Shown here piece after piece: positions 36,414 to 46,543 of a stretch of 64,000 nt of DNA (the stretch's first letter is position 1; the number at the start of each line of letters is the position of its first letter). The DNA is from Acidobacteriaceae bacterium. GTDB taxonomy: Bacteria; Acidobacteriota; Terriglobia; Terriglobales; Acidobacteriaceae. The stretch lies in assembly GCA_903642235.1 (NCBI GenBank), contig CAHJWL010000004.1, positions 248,001 to 312,000 of the forward strand, in the 5' to 3' direction. Under the pieces are notes generated by a model, which saw only the letters and a program-made list of their open reading frames with translations, did no database searches and was not told the DNA's origin. The translations under genes were made by a program, and so were the position numbers.

Positions 36414-36478
36414 TGTTCACCCATGTGAACAGAGGAATAGATAAGTTGCTGACCTGTAATAGGTTCACCCGAGTGAAC
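36414..36478. promoter_or_regulatory. Pair of operator-like inverted repeats GTTCAC-n4-GTGAAC
   Basis: Two near-identical palindromes: TGTTCAC-CCAT-GTGAACA at 36414-36431 and GTTCAC-CCGA-GTGAAC at 36463-36478, 48 bp apart start to start. They lie upstream of the MobC-like gene on the minus strand. Paired 6-bp arms with a 4-bp spacer fit a dimeric ribbon-helix-helix or HTH regulator. They may be the operator of the mobilization operon or part of oriT. Confidence 0.65.
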
Positions 36479-36653
36479 TACAAGCAGCTACACAGATCCC
36501 AGTTGGGGGTGATGTGTCATACTCTTCTTCCGCTGCAAAGCAGCGCGTCTCTGCTTGTTCTCCATATCGTGCAGCAACAATGTATCGGGACGGTGCTGTT
36601 CTGAGCGCAGATGCAGAGTGAGTCGGAAGGCGATTCTAGACAGGAGATGACGC

Positions 36654-37142
36654 TCAGGATGCCGGCCTCATCTGCTGCTCCGCAGCTCGCACCATAGCGG
36701 CGAAGCTGTGCGGCTCCACTTCGGGAAGCAGTGGCGGCGGTGGCTTGATCGACTCAAGAACCGTAGGTCTGACTACTACGGGCGCACTCGGAACGATGCC
36801 CGACAACGCTCCAAGTGATGTCGCAAAGTGAGGTTTACGGACGCGGCGGACAGGCGGTTGTCGCGATGGCAGGAGAGTAACCACAGGCATAGCGGCGCCG
36901 CTATCGTCTGCTTCGGACGAAAGCACGGGAGCAACCTCGATCTGCTTCGGAGATGCGGGAAGCGGCTCCAGTGAAACGCCTGGTGAGATTGCCCGGTTAG
37001 GTTTGCGTGTGCGGCGGATGCGGACGATGGAAGGCGCTGCCGAAACACTTCCGAACTCGAGGAGCGGGAGCAGAATGGCGCGGATCGTCCGCAGGCGCTC
37101 CTGCTCCTGGTCAATCGCTTCCACAATAGAGTCAGTTGTCAT
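36654..37142 (-). CDS. Small basic protein of unknown function
   Basis: About 162 residues from the ATG at 37142 (an ATG at 37178 is possible). A short N-terminal helix, SIVEAIDQEQERLRTIRAIL, is followed by a long low-complexity region rich in Pro, Val, Ser and Arg with repeated RRVRKP/RRTRKPN basic patches. The N terminus resembles that of the small protein at 46544-46768 (IASIDAEIARLQQARNLL), also with basic patches. Such patches are compatible with DNA binding. No family is recognised. Confidence 0.55.
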   Translation of the reverse strand: MTTDSIVEAIDQEQERLRTIRAILLPLLEFGSVSAAPSIVRIRRTRKPNRAISPGVSLEPLPASPKQIEVAPVLSSEADDSGAAMPVVTLLPSRQPPVRRVRKPHFATSLGALSGIVPSAPVVVRPTVLESIKPPPPLLPEVEPHSFAAMVRAAEQQMRPAS

Positions 37143-37440
37143 GTATGGGTCGATTTTAGGCGATGGGCAGCTCTGCAATCTCTGCAGCCGGAAGGTAGTC
37201 TCTCAACTCCGAGACTGTCGATTTAAGATGTGCAGTGCAGCTCTTTGCAAAATGCGTGTCACTCCAGTCCATCGCAATTCCAAATCGACTCTTTCAGAGC
37301 AACACTGTGTCAGCCAATCAGTTCTGGCAAAGGATCTTGGTACTTCTCCCGTCATAATCTCGGCCGCACCACGACTTCAATTTGGCTCAGCTGGCAATGT
37401 ACGCTCTCGTCTCCATCAATTCACTGCCTGGTGTATGTCA

Positions 37441-37731
37441 TCAGTACCCCGCTTCGCGTCCATGCCGAACGGCCAAAATAACAACCTGTTTTCCATCGAA
37501 ATGGTAGAGCGCGACATATGCGCTTTGCCCAAAGTCCACTACCCACTCGCGGAACTCCGGAAGCATATCTTCAACGGGCCGACCGATCTGCGGATGTTTG
37601 CTTAGTTCCTTGACGCCACCCCGAATTGCCATCACCGCGGCCTTCGCAGCCTCGCGGCTTTTAGGCGCGAGAAAAGCATAGAGACGGGTGACGTCCTCAA
37701 GAGCAGACTGCGACCAGACTAACCGTGGCAC
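37441..37731 (-). CDS. ParE/RelE-family toxin
   Basis: A 96-residue toxin. It begins PRLVWSQSALEDVTRLYAFL and includes LSKHPQIGRPVEDM, FREWVVDFGQSAYVALYHF and a C-terminal VVILAVRHGREAGY, which is the ParE/RelE plan. ParE proteins poison DNA gyrase and RelE proteins cleave mRNA; which applies cannot be told. It overlaps the antitoxin gene by 13 bp. It stabilises the plasmid-like unit and lies next to the CRISPR trailer end. Confidence 0.9.
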   Translation of the reverse strand: MPRLVWSQSALEDVTRLYAFLAPKSREAAKAAVMAIRGGVKELSKHPQIGRPVEDMLPEFREWVVDFGQSAYVALYHFDGKQVVILAVRHGREAGY

Positions 37732-38000
37732 TGCGGTGATGCGGCGTACTCACCCGCTTCGAGCTTGGCTAGCCAGGTGTCCGCCTCTTCACCGGTCGCA
37801 TGAAGCCCGGTAGCTTGGTAGTGCGCCCAGGCAGCCTGCGCATCCTGTCGCAGTTGTTCACGCTTCTCTTCGCGCTCTACATACTGTTCCACCGCCTTGC
37901 ACAGGATCCAGTGTGAAGTTCTCTGTCGCGCCGAGGCGAGCTGTTGCACACGTTCCTTAATTATTGGATCAAGTTTTAAACTGGTAACGGACGCTGGCAT
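37719..38000 (-). CDS. ParD-like antitoxin (ribbon-helix-helix)
   Basis: A 93-residue protein. The N-terminal ribbon-helix-helix (TSLKLDPIIKERVQQLASAR, then SHWILCKAVEQYVEREE) binds DNA and usually represses the operon. The C-terminal half (QAAWAHYQATGLHATGEEAD, then WLAKLEAGE) is the toxin-binding part and is typical of ParD partners of ParE. It is encoded first and overlaps the toxin gene. Confidence 0.9.
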   Translation of the reverse strand: MPASVTSLKLDPIIKERVQQLASARQRTSHWILCKAVEQYVEREEKREQLRQDAQAAWAHYQATGLHATGEEADTWLAKLEAGEYAASPQCHG

Positions 38001-38082
38001 AAAAGTACTCCAAAGTAGTACCTCTCATCCTACTCCCGAGCAGCTGTGTCGCAATGCCGAAAATAGTCGAGTTTATATCTAT

Positions 38083-40125
38083 GCTTTAACCCCCGCGACC
38101 GCGTGGGGGAGCGACTTGTTGGCACCGGCCTGACAACGTTGCGTCCGTCGTTTCAATCCACGCTCCCCGCGTGGGGAGCGACGTCCAGGTGCCGGTGATG
38201 CCAGACCAGTTTGACTTGTTTCAATCCACGCTCCCCGCATGGGGAGCGACTTCGTGCCGCTATCTCCCTCGCTCAGACCACAAAGGTTTCAATCCACGAT
38301 CCCGCGTGGGGAGCGACTGCTCAGCATCGCCTCAGCGACGACTCTGGGCGGGGTGTTTCAATCCACGCTCCCCGCGTGGTAGCGACGAGGCGAACCTCGA
38401 CATGTCGCTAACACAGCTAGAGTTTCAATCCACGCTCCACGCGTTGGGAGCGACGTGGTTTGATCGAAAGCCGCAGACGCAGCTAGGCAGTTTCAATCCA
38501 CGCTCCCGCGTGGGGAGCGACGGTAGCGAGACCCTTACCTGAAACCGTAACAACCGGTTTCAATCCACGTTCCCGCATGGGGAGCGACCTGCCCGTTCTG
38601 GATCTTTCGACCATCTACGAACTGTTTCAATCCACGCTCCCCGCGTGGGGAGCGACCAGTGCATTCGAGACTGGAATGTCTGGATTGTTGTTTCAATCCA
38701 CGCTCCCCGCGTGGGAAGCGACGCTATGGGCCTGCTTGAAGGTCGCACTCTTAGTATGTTTCAATCCACGCTCCCCGCGTGGGGAGCGACAGATCGCAAG
38801 GACTAATGCCTCAGACCTCACGGGTTTCAATCCACGCTCCCCGCGTGGGGAGCGACACAAACCCGGCGCGTGCTCCATCTTCTTTTTTTACGTTTCAATC
38901 CACGCTCCCCGCGTGGGGAGCGACGTTGCAGGTCGAGTTACTGTCAGGGAAGACGGTGTTTCAATCCACGCTCCCCGCGTGGGGAGCGACTCAATGGCGA
39001 GAAGGGTAAAACGCTAGCGAAGAAGTTTCAATCCACGCTCCCCGCGTGGGGAGCGGCGTGGGCGGCGCTCCGGGGTAGTAGTCAATCTGGGTGTTTCAAT
39101 CCACGCTCCCCGCGTGGGGAGCGACGTTTATGACGTAAACTCGATGTATCCGCACGTGATGTTTCAATCCACGCTCCCCGCGTGGGGAGCGACGGCGTGA
39201 GAAGACTACTGTGAATCGTTCCAGCCGTTTCAATCCACGCTTCCCGCGTGGGGAGCGACGATTCCGAGCTTTGTAAACCGGTGTCTTTCTGGCGTTTCAA
39301 TCCACGCTCCCCGCGTGGGAAGCGACCAAGGAGCCCTCCCCATGCTCGACACCTCGCTCAGTTTAAATCCACGCTCCCCGCGTGGGAGCGACGCGCTTGC
39401 GACGACGGGTCGCACCCGGGGATTGAGTTTCAATCCACGCTCCCCGCGTGGGGAGCGACGGGGACATAGGTGAGGCTGGACGGGGCGAGAGTGTTTCAAT
39501 CCACGCTCCCGCGTGGGGAGCGACCACCAACGCTGCTGAGGATCGCGGGAAGAAACTGTTTCAATTCACACTCCCCGCGTGGGGAGCGACTAGATTCGAA
39601 GCAGGTGCTGACTGCGTTTGTCTGTTTCAATCCACGCTCCCCGCGTGGGGAGCGACGAGATCGTCTTATGGCCTTCGATGCCGAACTGCTGTTTCAATCC
39701 ACGCTCCCCGCGTGGGGAGCGACCTGCCCTTTCATTGTCCCCACGGTCGATGCCAGCTGTTTCAATCCACGCTCCCCGCGTGGGGAGCGACACGGTGGTG
39801 GTGCAGGCCGCATTCACCGCGTCCTGTTTCAATCCACGCTCCCCGCGTGGGGAGCGACACAAGCAGGGCCGCGTGCGCTATGAGTGGGTGGCGTTTCAAT
39901 CCACGCTCCCCGCGTGGGGAGCGACGACCGATCTACCCTAGACGGCAGTGCCTCACCAGTTTCAATCCACGCTCCCCGTGGGGAGCGACCCGCCCAGCCT
40001 GACCCGAAGGACGCTCGCATAGCGGTTTCAATCCACGCTCCCCGCGTGGGGAGCGACTCCTCTGCCGAGCGTGAGCAGATTCGGCGCAGGATGTTTCAAT
40101 CCACGCTCCCCGCGTGGGGAGCGAC
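38083..40125 (-). CRISPR. Type I-C CRISPR array, 31 repeats and 30 spacers
   Basis: The 33-bp repeat reads GTTTCAATCC at one end and GGGGAGCGAC at the other on the plus strand, with a 5-bp palindromic stem. On the minus strand it ends ATTGAAAC, as type I-C repeats do, so transcription is leftwards, in the direction of the cas genes. Spacers are 33-37 bp. Repeats near 40125 are mostly perfect, while those at the left end are degenerate (38083, 38286, 38355, 38422, 38490 and 38557 each have changes or a missing base), which marks the left as the old trailer end. Isolated variants also occur inside (39361, 39558, 39959). No spacer was seen to match elsewhere in the window. Confidence 0.98.
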
Positions 40126-40278
40126 GGCACTTAGTCTAATCTGCTGCATGTACTGGGTTAAGGACCACGCTTTTGCGTATGTGGGAGCGCAGATTACTTT
40201 AGAGTCGTTCTTCAAATCGTTCACGCTTGAATGCTCTACAAGCATTGCACTTACGCATTGCGCGAAGGTTCCTATCTT
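40126..40278 (-). promoter_or_regulatory. CRISPR leader region
   Basis: About 150 bp between the newest repeat and the end of the cas4 frame. In complete type I-C loci cas1 and cas2 lie between cas4 and the leader; here only this short stretch remains. It must carry the array promoter on the minus strand. It is less GC-rich than the cas genes. Confidence 0.6.
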
Positions 40279-40845
40279 TCAACGTGCGCTTGGGGTTCGC
40301 GCGCCTATCCACCCGTCTCTACAAAATGAGTGGACCTTGCGGGTCGTACGACGTCTTTGCACCAACATGTTCGACGCGCCGTCTCCATTCTGTGCCCAAG
40401 AAGTAAAAGCGAAGGCTATCTGTCTCCGGAACTGCTTCGGCAAGCAGGCTTGCGCGAAAGGCGACCCATTGCGCCGCATCAACCAGACACTCGAATACAG
40501 ATCTTCTAGGCAAAGCGCCTGAGCACAGAGCTGCACCAGGTCGCAGTCCGTGGGCTTGCGCTTGCCGCGCTTGTACTCCACTGGAAAGGGCTCCGGCCGA
40601 AACTCTACAACGTCGGCACGCCCGGTCAGGCGTAGTCTGAGGCTATGCAGCAACATGCCACGCACCGTGCGCAGGTCTGCGCGACGTGACTGGCCGGGCA
40701 GATCCGCCCGCTCGTGTAGAAGCCGGCCTTCTGCGGTAAGCCGGTTTTCAGCCCATGCCTGCTCCAGATGAATCAATGCCCACTGCCGCGTGCAGAACGC
40801 TAAATGCTGCAAGCCACTCAACGGCAGTGCGTCGTCGACTTCCAT
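40279..40845 (-). pseudogene. cas4: cas4, truncated at the C terminus
   Basis: Cas4 is a RecB-like nuclease that trims prespacers. The N-terminal two thirds are well conserved: LSGLQHLAFCTRQWALIHLE (with the first cluster Cys), EGRLLHER, a GRADVVEF nuclease motif, VEYKRGKRKPTDCD and QLCAQALCLE. After that the frame loses homology. The three cysteines that normally end Cas4 and bind the iron-sulfur cluster are absent. A FYFLGTEWRRRVE segment typical of the next Cas4 part is found in another frame (40319-40513), so a frameshift plus a deletion is likely. The frame ends at the border of the leader. Confidence 0.8.
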
Positions 40846-40876
40846 GGCGTGTGCACCTTTCTCTAATGAGGCATTG

Positions 40877-41752
40877 CTAGACCCACTCTTCTAACGTGAC
40901 GCCTTCAGGTAGAACCTTATCCACTTCGATCAGGTAATCCTCACGAGAGCGGGGTGGCCGATTTTCCGCTGAAAGCTCTGGCCGCAGCTTGACGAAAACT
41001 TTGGCGAAGAGCTGGTCAGCACGAGCATTGCCAGTGCTTTTCTCATGTTTGAAGGCAATACAGCGTACGGGCGACATTAGTCCGCGCGCCGCGGAGCGAT
41101 CCGTCTCAAACATGTTGTTAAGAGCCCCTTTGAATAAGAGGAGATCGTCTTCGGTAAAGCCCGTCTGTTGTGCAAGGGAGGCATTAAGAAAGCCATAGCC
41201 GCGGTACATTCCGTAAGGGATGTTGAATTTGCGACCGATCGTACGTTCCTTCTCCAGGTCCTTATCGTTGGTGACGGCGCAGCGGGTAATAGCAAACTCC
41301 GCAGTGACGACGGGGTCAAGGCTGCGCGAGAAGGTGAGCTGGATGGGACCGCGTACTTGGCCGGCATTCACTTCGGTCGTCATAACCGCACCGAAGGTAC
41401 GGATGTCAAAGAAGTTGGCACACATCCAGTCTGTGATCTTCTTTGCATCCGCTTCTTTTTTCGGCAGCTTTTTGGATTCAGGTTTGATCCCAACATCTAT
41501 GTAGGAGCGGTTGTGCTGCTGGTTAAGAACCGCTTTTTCTTTGACGTAGATCTGGTGTCCAGGCGCATCACTTTTCTGATCCGCGACATAATTGCGCACC
41601 TTACGTTTGAGGCAAACGTCGGTGACCAAGCCCTGACCGGTCTCAGGGTCGATGCGAGGCAAGTTGCCCGCGTCAGGATCGCCATTCGGGTTGCCATCCG
41701 TGATGTCGAACAAATAGACGAAGTCGTAGCGGTGCTGGATAGGCGTGCTCAT
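40877..41752 (-). CDS. cas7: Cas7, type I-C (Csd2) Cascade backbone
   Basis: A 291-residue protein that coats the crRNA in the I-C effector. The N-terminal family signature ([18 protein letters not shown], followed by [16 protein letters not shown]) lies at about residues 16-55. A glycine-bearing RAMP fold follows. It overlaps cas8c by 4 bp. It appears intact. Confidence 0.95.
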   Translation of the reverse strand: MSTPIQHRYDFVYLFDITDGNPNGDPDAGNLPRIDPETGQGLVTDVCLKRKVRNYVADQKSDAPGHQIYVKEKAVLNQQHNRSYIDVGIKPESKKLPKKEADAKKITDWMCANFFDIRTFGAVMTTEVNAGQVRGPIQLTFSRSLDPVVTAEFAITRCAVTNDKDLEKERTIGRKFNIPYGMYRGYGFLNASLAQQTGFTEDDLLLFKGALNNMFETDRSAARGLMSPVRCIAFKHEKSTGNARADQLFAKVFVKLRPELSAENRPPRSREDYLIEVDKVLPEGVTLEEWV

Positions 41753-43539
41753 GCAGTCTCCTCGAAAGGCTTGATCTTCTTCTTATACAGAGCTTGTTGT
41801 TGCTGGAAGTAGCCGACTATAAACTCCCCCTGCCCGGCAAGGTTGAGCGATTTAGGAAAGGCAAATGGTGCCTCCATAGCGGAGGCAAACAGCTTGCCAT
41901 AGAAGACTTTCCCCGGCACTTCCAGCTTTGCGAGATGATGGTTGTTGAGCCGGAAAAGCCGTGGAAAGATAAGCGCGGGTGTCGCGCTAGCAGCGGCAAA
42001 GTACTTGTCTTTAATAGTGCTGTTCAACTCGCCGTCGACGCTGTCTGTCTGAGCTTTTTCGAGTAGGGCAAATAACCGGCCACAGCGGTAGGCGACGCTG
42101 TCGCGTTGAGAATCGAGTTCCACGGGAAGCTCCTTGAAAGGTTGCTGGAATGCGCTGCGCAGGCCCGCGTTGCGGACGAGACAAGCCTTGATGGCGCTGA
42201 CCCGTTCATAGCCGACGTAGCTGTCGCTGCGGATGCGGCGAACGATGGTGGCGAGAAACGATTGCGGATAGGCCGCGCCTGTGAGAACAGAGCGAGCGAG
42301 TTCGCCGGCGAGCTGCGGCGATGTCCCTTTAGTGTCAAACTTTGTTTTGCCGTTGGCCTGGTACCGGCCGGTGGCGTTGGCGAGCATGCGGATGGAAAGC
42401 GGTCGCTCGTCGAAGTTGCTTTTGAGCGCCAGATCGCGCAGGTGCTCGCCCAGGCGGCGTTCTAACTCGGGTGCCGTCGCCTCGAACCATAGGCGAACCG
42501 AGAGGCGCGACGCGTTCGGCGACAGACCCAGGATGTAGAACTTGGTCGACTGACCGTCGGGTTTAGTCCAGGTGTTGCACGTACCGTCGCGTAGCTGCGT
42601 CAGCAGGAGGCGTGCCTCATCGACGCGCGTCTGATCTTCTTTAGGCGATGTGTCTTCGCCGGCAGGCGCTGGTGTGCCGCCAAATAGCATCGAAAAGCAG
42701 TCCTCTAGAAGAGGCTCGAAATGGTCGGCCCAGAAGACGACCGTCGCGTCACCGAGCGCAATGCGACGCTCACGCAAGGACAGCAGATGGTTAAGCGCGT
42801 TGGCATATTTGAAAACGGCAACCGTGCTCACCGGAGCATTACGACTTTGCTCCTTACCATAGGACTCAAAGGCCGTTGCGTTGAATGACACCAGCAGGGC
42901 GCCGCCAGTCTGGGCATCCGCGACGCCCTTGATCTTGGGTTCGTGCAGACGTGCGCTGGGACCGATACTGCCGGTCACCAAGCACATGGAAGATACGGCC
43001 TCTCCCTCCGCCAATTTCGCAGCAGCAGGGACAGTCACCACCTCATGCACGTAGCGTTGCTGCCCCGCGACGCGGAAGACGCCGAAGTTCGTTGCGACCT
43101 CCTTAAGCCGCTCGCGGAGGTCCGCTGAAGCCTGTTGCTGCCAGTTCCGTAAAAATCCACATACTGCCGTGTACTCTGGCGTGGCGATCGAGGACTCAAG
43201 CGCCAGGTGCATGGCACGCGATGCTTCAAAGGCGCGCGCTGCTCGTTCCAAGCGAGTTGGATCTTCAGTCCAACCCAGCAGATATTCGGCATTGTCCCAG
43301 AGAAAGCAAGGGTTCAGTCCTTGTCCGGGAGGCTTACTCTGCCCCGGCACAATCATCGTGCGCGGCTGCAGCGTTTTGCCTTCCTGCCGTCGCATGTCTT
43401 CAAAGGAATTAAACTGACCGTCCGGTTCGAGCACTATACAGAAGCTGATCCGCTGCTGCGAAGCGCCGGGTTGTGCCAAGTGTACCGAGCCCGCCGCTTC
43501 AAGCCTGTCGTAGTGCTCCGCCAGCCGCTGCAGGATCAT
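41749..43539 (-). CDS. cas8c: Cas8c, type I-C (Csd1) large subunit
   Basis: A 596-residue subunit that recognises the PAM and recruits Cas3; in type I-C an internal start also yields Cas11. It starts [13 protein letters not shown], the usual Csd1 beginning, and has [21 protein letters not shown] near residues 70-90 and [15 protein letters not shown] near 215, both conserved in Csd1. Length is normal for the family. 4-bp overlaps join it to cas5 and cas7. Confidence 0.95.
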   Translation of the reverse strand: MILQRLAEHYDRLEAAGSVHLAQPGASQQRISFCIVLEPDGQFNSFEDMRRQEGKTLQPRTMIVPGQSKPPGQGLNPCFLWDNAEYLLGWTEDPTRLERAARAFEASRAMHLALESSIATPEYTAVCGFLRNWQQQASADLRERLKEVATNFGVFRVAGQQRYVHEVVTVPAAAKLAEGEAVSSMCLVTGSIGPSARLHEPKIKGVADAQTGGALLVSFNATAFESYGKEQSRNAPVSTVAVFKYANALNHLLSLRERRIALGDATVVFWADHFEPLLEDCFSMLFGGTPAPAGEDTSPKEDQTRVDEARLLLTQLRDGTCNTWTKPDGQSTKFYILGLSPNASRLSVRLWFEATAPELERRLGEHLRDLALKSNFDERPLSIRMLANATGRYQANGKTKFDTKGTSPQLAGELARSVLTGAAYPQSFLATIVRRIRSDSYVGYERVSAIKACLVRNAGLRSAFQQPFKELPVELDSQRDSVAYRCGRLFALLEKAQTDSVDGELNSTIKDKYFAAASATPALIFPRLFRLNNHHLAKLEVPGKVFYGKLFASAMEAPFAFPKSLNLAGQGEFIVGYFQQQQALYKKKIKPFEETA

Positions 43540-44198
43540 GCGACGGCCTCTGCCAGACTGGGAACGGCGATAACGCCGTCGCGCATGTGGGCGCGAAAGA
43601 AGCGAGCCTGTTTGTCATGGGAGAAGTCAATGTCGTGCAGCATCCAGCCCAGATCGCGTTCGCCACGAAGGGTCTCGTGCGGCTCCAGCGCGGTACTATC
43701 TGCTTCGAGCAGAGCAAAGTGGGCGGCAAACTCACGGCAGCCGAGATAGGGGCGGGTAAAACAGGCACCCCGCCGTGCACGGCGGTTGAACTGCTCCAGG
43801 TGCTTGGCGGCGTTCTCCGGTCCAGAGAGGATATCGAAGTGGGCGTCGATTACGTATGCAACGTCGCGTAGCAGAAGTGCCGCGCGCTGTTGTCGCACAT
43901 CAGGATCTGACGCGACGATTTCGATCGTTCCTTTGCCGGCCCTCATCACCTTCGCAGCGGTGCTTGCGCTGAGTTTGTCCTTCACCTCATTGCGTCGCAC
44001 GGAGGTGAAATGTATGGGCTTCAACACGGTGATGCTGTTTATAAACCAGCGGATTTCTGGTTTCCAGTAAACGGCTTCAAGGACGCCGCGTGCCGCCGAC
44101 GGAGTCATAGCGTCATAGCTGACGCGCTCCACCTTCATCTCCGGCCGGGTAAACAGCGCCCAGTCGCCCCAACAATGCAATCGAACACCACGTGCCAC
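43536..44198 (-). CDS. cas5c: Cas5, type I-C (Cas5d) crRNA-processing RAMP
   Basis: A 220-residue protein. In type I-C, which lacks Cas6, Cas5 cuts the precursor crRNA. The sequence has the expected SYDAMTPSAARGVLEAVYWK start region and a body rich in aromatic residues. Because Cas5 is intact, the array can still be processed. A short 28-bp gap separates it from cas3. Confidence 0.93.
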   Translation of the reverse strand: MARGVRLHCWGDWALFTRPEMKVERVSYDAMTPSAARGVLEAVYWKPEIRWFINSITVLKPIHFTSVRRNEVKDKLSASTAAKVMRAGKGTIEIVASDPDVRQQRAALLLRDVAYVIDAHFDILSGPENAAKHLEQFNRRARRGACFTRPYLGCREFAAHFALLEADSTALEPHETLRGERDLGWMLHDIDFSHDKQARFFRAHMRDGVIAVPSLAEAVA

Positions 44199-44226
44199 AA
44201 CGAGGCCCCTTTACGCACCACTTTTG

Positions 44227-46467
44227 TTATATGCTCCACAACCTGGCATCGAGGCCCAGGTCTTCAAGCCTGAGCCCGCGTTCTTGGCAATATGCATCTG
44301 GCCGCAATAAAAAGCCGACCCCGGACTCGTGCAATCGCACTACATGGCTGCGAACAAGAGTGTTAAAGGTACGCTCTGGAACGGAGACGAGGTACGGCTG
44401 CAGAACACGTTGCGAAACGAACGGTACGTGGGGTGATTGCAGCCGTGCAAGGTAATCTTCGGCTTGAGCGCCGTACGGAACCAGGATAGGAACCTCATTG
44501 TTCCGGATAATCTTGTACTTCTCTTCGATATCGCGAAATTGAAAGCGGGTCTGCCTGCGATGTTTATCGATCGTCATGCAAGGAAGAATCCCATGTTTAT
44601 CTAACAGGTCAGATGAACGCCAGTAATAGTGACGGAAGTAAGCATCGATTGCCGCTGGTGCAAGCGGGTCGGGATAGTGCGGCCACAGCTCACGCGCGGT
44701 TTGCGCAGTGTCTTGTAGAAACCCCTTAGGTGGTGGTTGCTCGGCTTCGTACACATACGTAGTTCCCAACCCAGGGAGCCTGCCTTCGCGATTGCATCGG
44801 CCTGCAGCTTGCGCGATAGAGTCGAAGCCGGCCTCGGCACGATAGACGACGGGGAAGTCGAGGTCCACGCCTGCCTCTACAAGCTGCGTACTGATGACGC
44901 GACACGGACCGATCCGCACCTGCCGGTGAATCTGTTGCAGCACGGCTTGCCGATGCGCGCCGCACATGAGCGTGCTCAAATGAAAGCAACTTGGAGTATC
45001 ACTTTGCTCGCGAACAGCGACAAACAACTCTGTTGCCTGCGCCCGAGTGTTCACAATGGCAAGGACGCGGTCTTCCTCTGCGATGCGCCTGGCAAGCTCC
45101 GCCACGGTTTGTTTGCTGGGCAGCCGGACCACCTGAACCCGGCGCAGAGCGGCGAAGAGCGGTTCCGGATTGGCGATGATGGGCCGTACGCCTTCGATGC
45201 CTTGAGGAAAGCCGGTACGCCGCTCGAGGGCTGGTTGAGTCGCCGTGCACAGCACCACTGTGCAACCATAGTGCAGCACCAGTTCACGTAGCGCGCGCAG
45301 CGTGGGCGCGAGCAGATCCACCGGCAGGGTCTGCGCCTCATCCAAAACCAGCACACTGCCCGCCAGTCTATGCAGCTTGCGGCAAGGTGACGTTTTTGCG
45401 GCGAACATGCTTTCAAAGAGCTGCACGTTGGTCGTAACAATGAGCGGCGCATCCCAGTTTTCTGTGCCGAACTGGTTCTCACGCGTTTCGTATTCGGGCT
45501 TTAAGTTGGTGTGGTGCTCTACCAGAGCATGCTCAGCCAACGATCCAAGAGCTTGACGGTACACCTCAGCAGTTTGTTCGATGATGCTGGTGAAGGGAAT
45601 CGCCATCACAACGCGACGAAGACCGTGGGCCTGCGCATGGGCGAGCGCAAACGCAAGCGATGATAGGGTCTTGCCGCCACCTGTGGGCACCTGCAGCGAG
45701 AAGAATCCAGGTAGACCAGTGGAGGCAAGTCGGCACTGCTGCAGCACGAACGCTCGTTGACGATTCACATCGGTTGCCTCAGCTTCTGCCGTCTTAATAT
45801 GCAAGTGGGTTCGGAGCGCACTGTTTAAATCCGCGATCAATGGACGAGCAATCTGGCGCTGAGCCGCTTGCTCCGGGTTGCAGAAGCGCTCCGTACAGTT
45901 GCGATCCGCATCGATCAGGCACGAAAAGAGCATGCGGGTGTAAAAAGCTAGCGCAAAGTCCATGTCAACGGCAGTTGGACGGAAATGCAGCTCCAATGCC
46001 GGCAATGCCAAGCCAGGATCGACAACGTGCGGCAGAGTGACGGATGCTGGATCTAGACGCGCTTCCAGGGTGCTCTTGGAAGTCGCATCGTCGGTAATCC
46101 TGCCATTCGGCAAACCTGCATGATGACCGGCCACACAATATGCCAGCAACTCTCCCAAAATCGGGCCAGTGTGATTATTGACGTATCGTGCACCAAAGGT
46201 GGAGTGGTCGACACGCTGCGCTATAGAAAAGCCTTCAACGCCAGCGTCCTGTGCTACCCGCTGATTAGCCGCGCGCAGTTTAGCTTGGAACTCCGCCGAC
46301 GCTTTGCCAAGGTCATGGCATTGCCCAAGAGCAATCCCCCAACCGGCAGCAGTAAAGATGGAGGTAAAGTGTTCGGCCATTTCTGCGACAGATGTTAGGT
46401 GTATGTCGAGCGGCTCCCACTCTGTTTCATCCCGATTTGCAAGTGAATGAGCGTAGTTTGTGAGCAC
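44227..46467 (-). CDS. cas3: Cas3 HD nuclease-helicase, type I-C
   Basis: A 746-residue protein that degrades target DNA after Cascade binding. The HD domain has H51/D52 (QCHDLGKAS), a second His in DHSTFGARY and GHHAGL. The helicase has Walker A PTGGGKT at about 261-267, DEAQ at 376-379 and the SAT-like CTATQP motif. All parts needed for interference are present. First gene of the cas operon. Confidence 0.96.
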   Translation of the reverse strand: MLTNYAHSLANRDETEWEPLDIHLTSVAEMAEHFTSIFTAAGWGIALGQCHDLGKASAEFQAKLRAANQRVAQDAGVEGFSIAQRVDHSTFGARYVNNHTGPILGELLAYCVAGHHAGLPNGRITDDATSKSTLEARLDPASVTLPHVVDPGLALPALELHFRPTAVDMDFALAFYTRMLFSCLIDADRNCTERFCNPEQAAQRQIARPLIADLNSALRTHLHIKTAEAEATDVNRQRAFVLQQCRLASTGLPGFFSLQVPTGGGKTLSSLAFALAHAQAHGLRRVVMAIPFTSIIEQTAEVYRQALGSLAEHALVEHHTNLKPEYETRENQFGTENWDAPLIVTTNVQLFESMFAAKTSPCRKLHRLAGSVLVLDEAQTLPVDLLAPTLRALRELVLHYGCTVVLCTATQPALERRTGFPQGIEGVRPIIANPEPLFAALRRVQVVRLPSKQTVAELARRIAEEDRVLAIVNTRAQATELFVAVREQSDTPSCFHLSTLMCGAHRQAVLQQIHRQVRIGPCRVISTQLVEAGVDLDFPVVYRAEAGFDSIAQAAGRCNREGRLPGLGTTYVYEAEQPPPKGFLQDTAQTARELWPHYPDPLAPAAIDAYFRHYYWRSSDLLDKHGILPCMTIDKHRRQTRFQFRDIEEKYKIIRNNEVPILVPYGAQAEDYLARLQSPHVPFVSQRVLQPYLVSVPERTFNTLVRSHVVRLHESGVGFLLRPDAYCQERGLRLEDLGLDARLWSI

Positions 46468-46543
46468 AATGCCAGGGAAAACCTAGATATTATGGTGAGA
46501 CAGCTTCAAATGTCGGAGCTTGCAACAGCGAATAAAGGTTCGC

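Noticed and set aside
35246..36604. 452-residue plus-strand frame
   Set aside because: Antisense to the membrane paralogue and MobC-like genes; no motif of its own.
38171..40002. Several frames with repeated RSPRGERG or SIHAPRVGSD segments
   Set aside because: They are translations of the CRISPR repeat and spacers, not genes.
38083..40125. Self-targeting spacers
   Set aside because: The 30 spacers were compared by eye with genes in the window and no match was seen; a full search was not possible.
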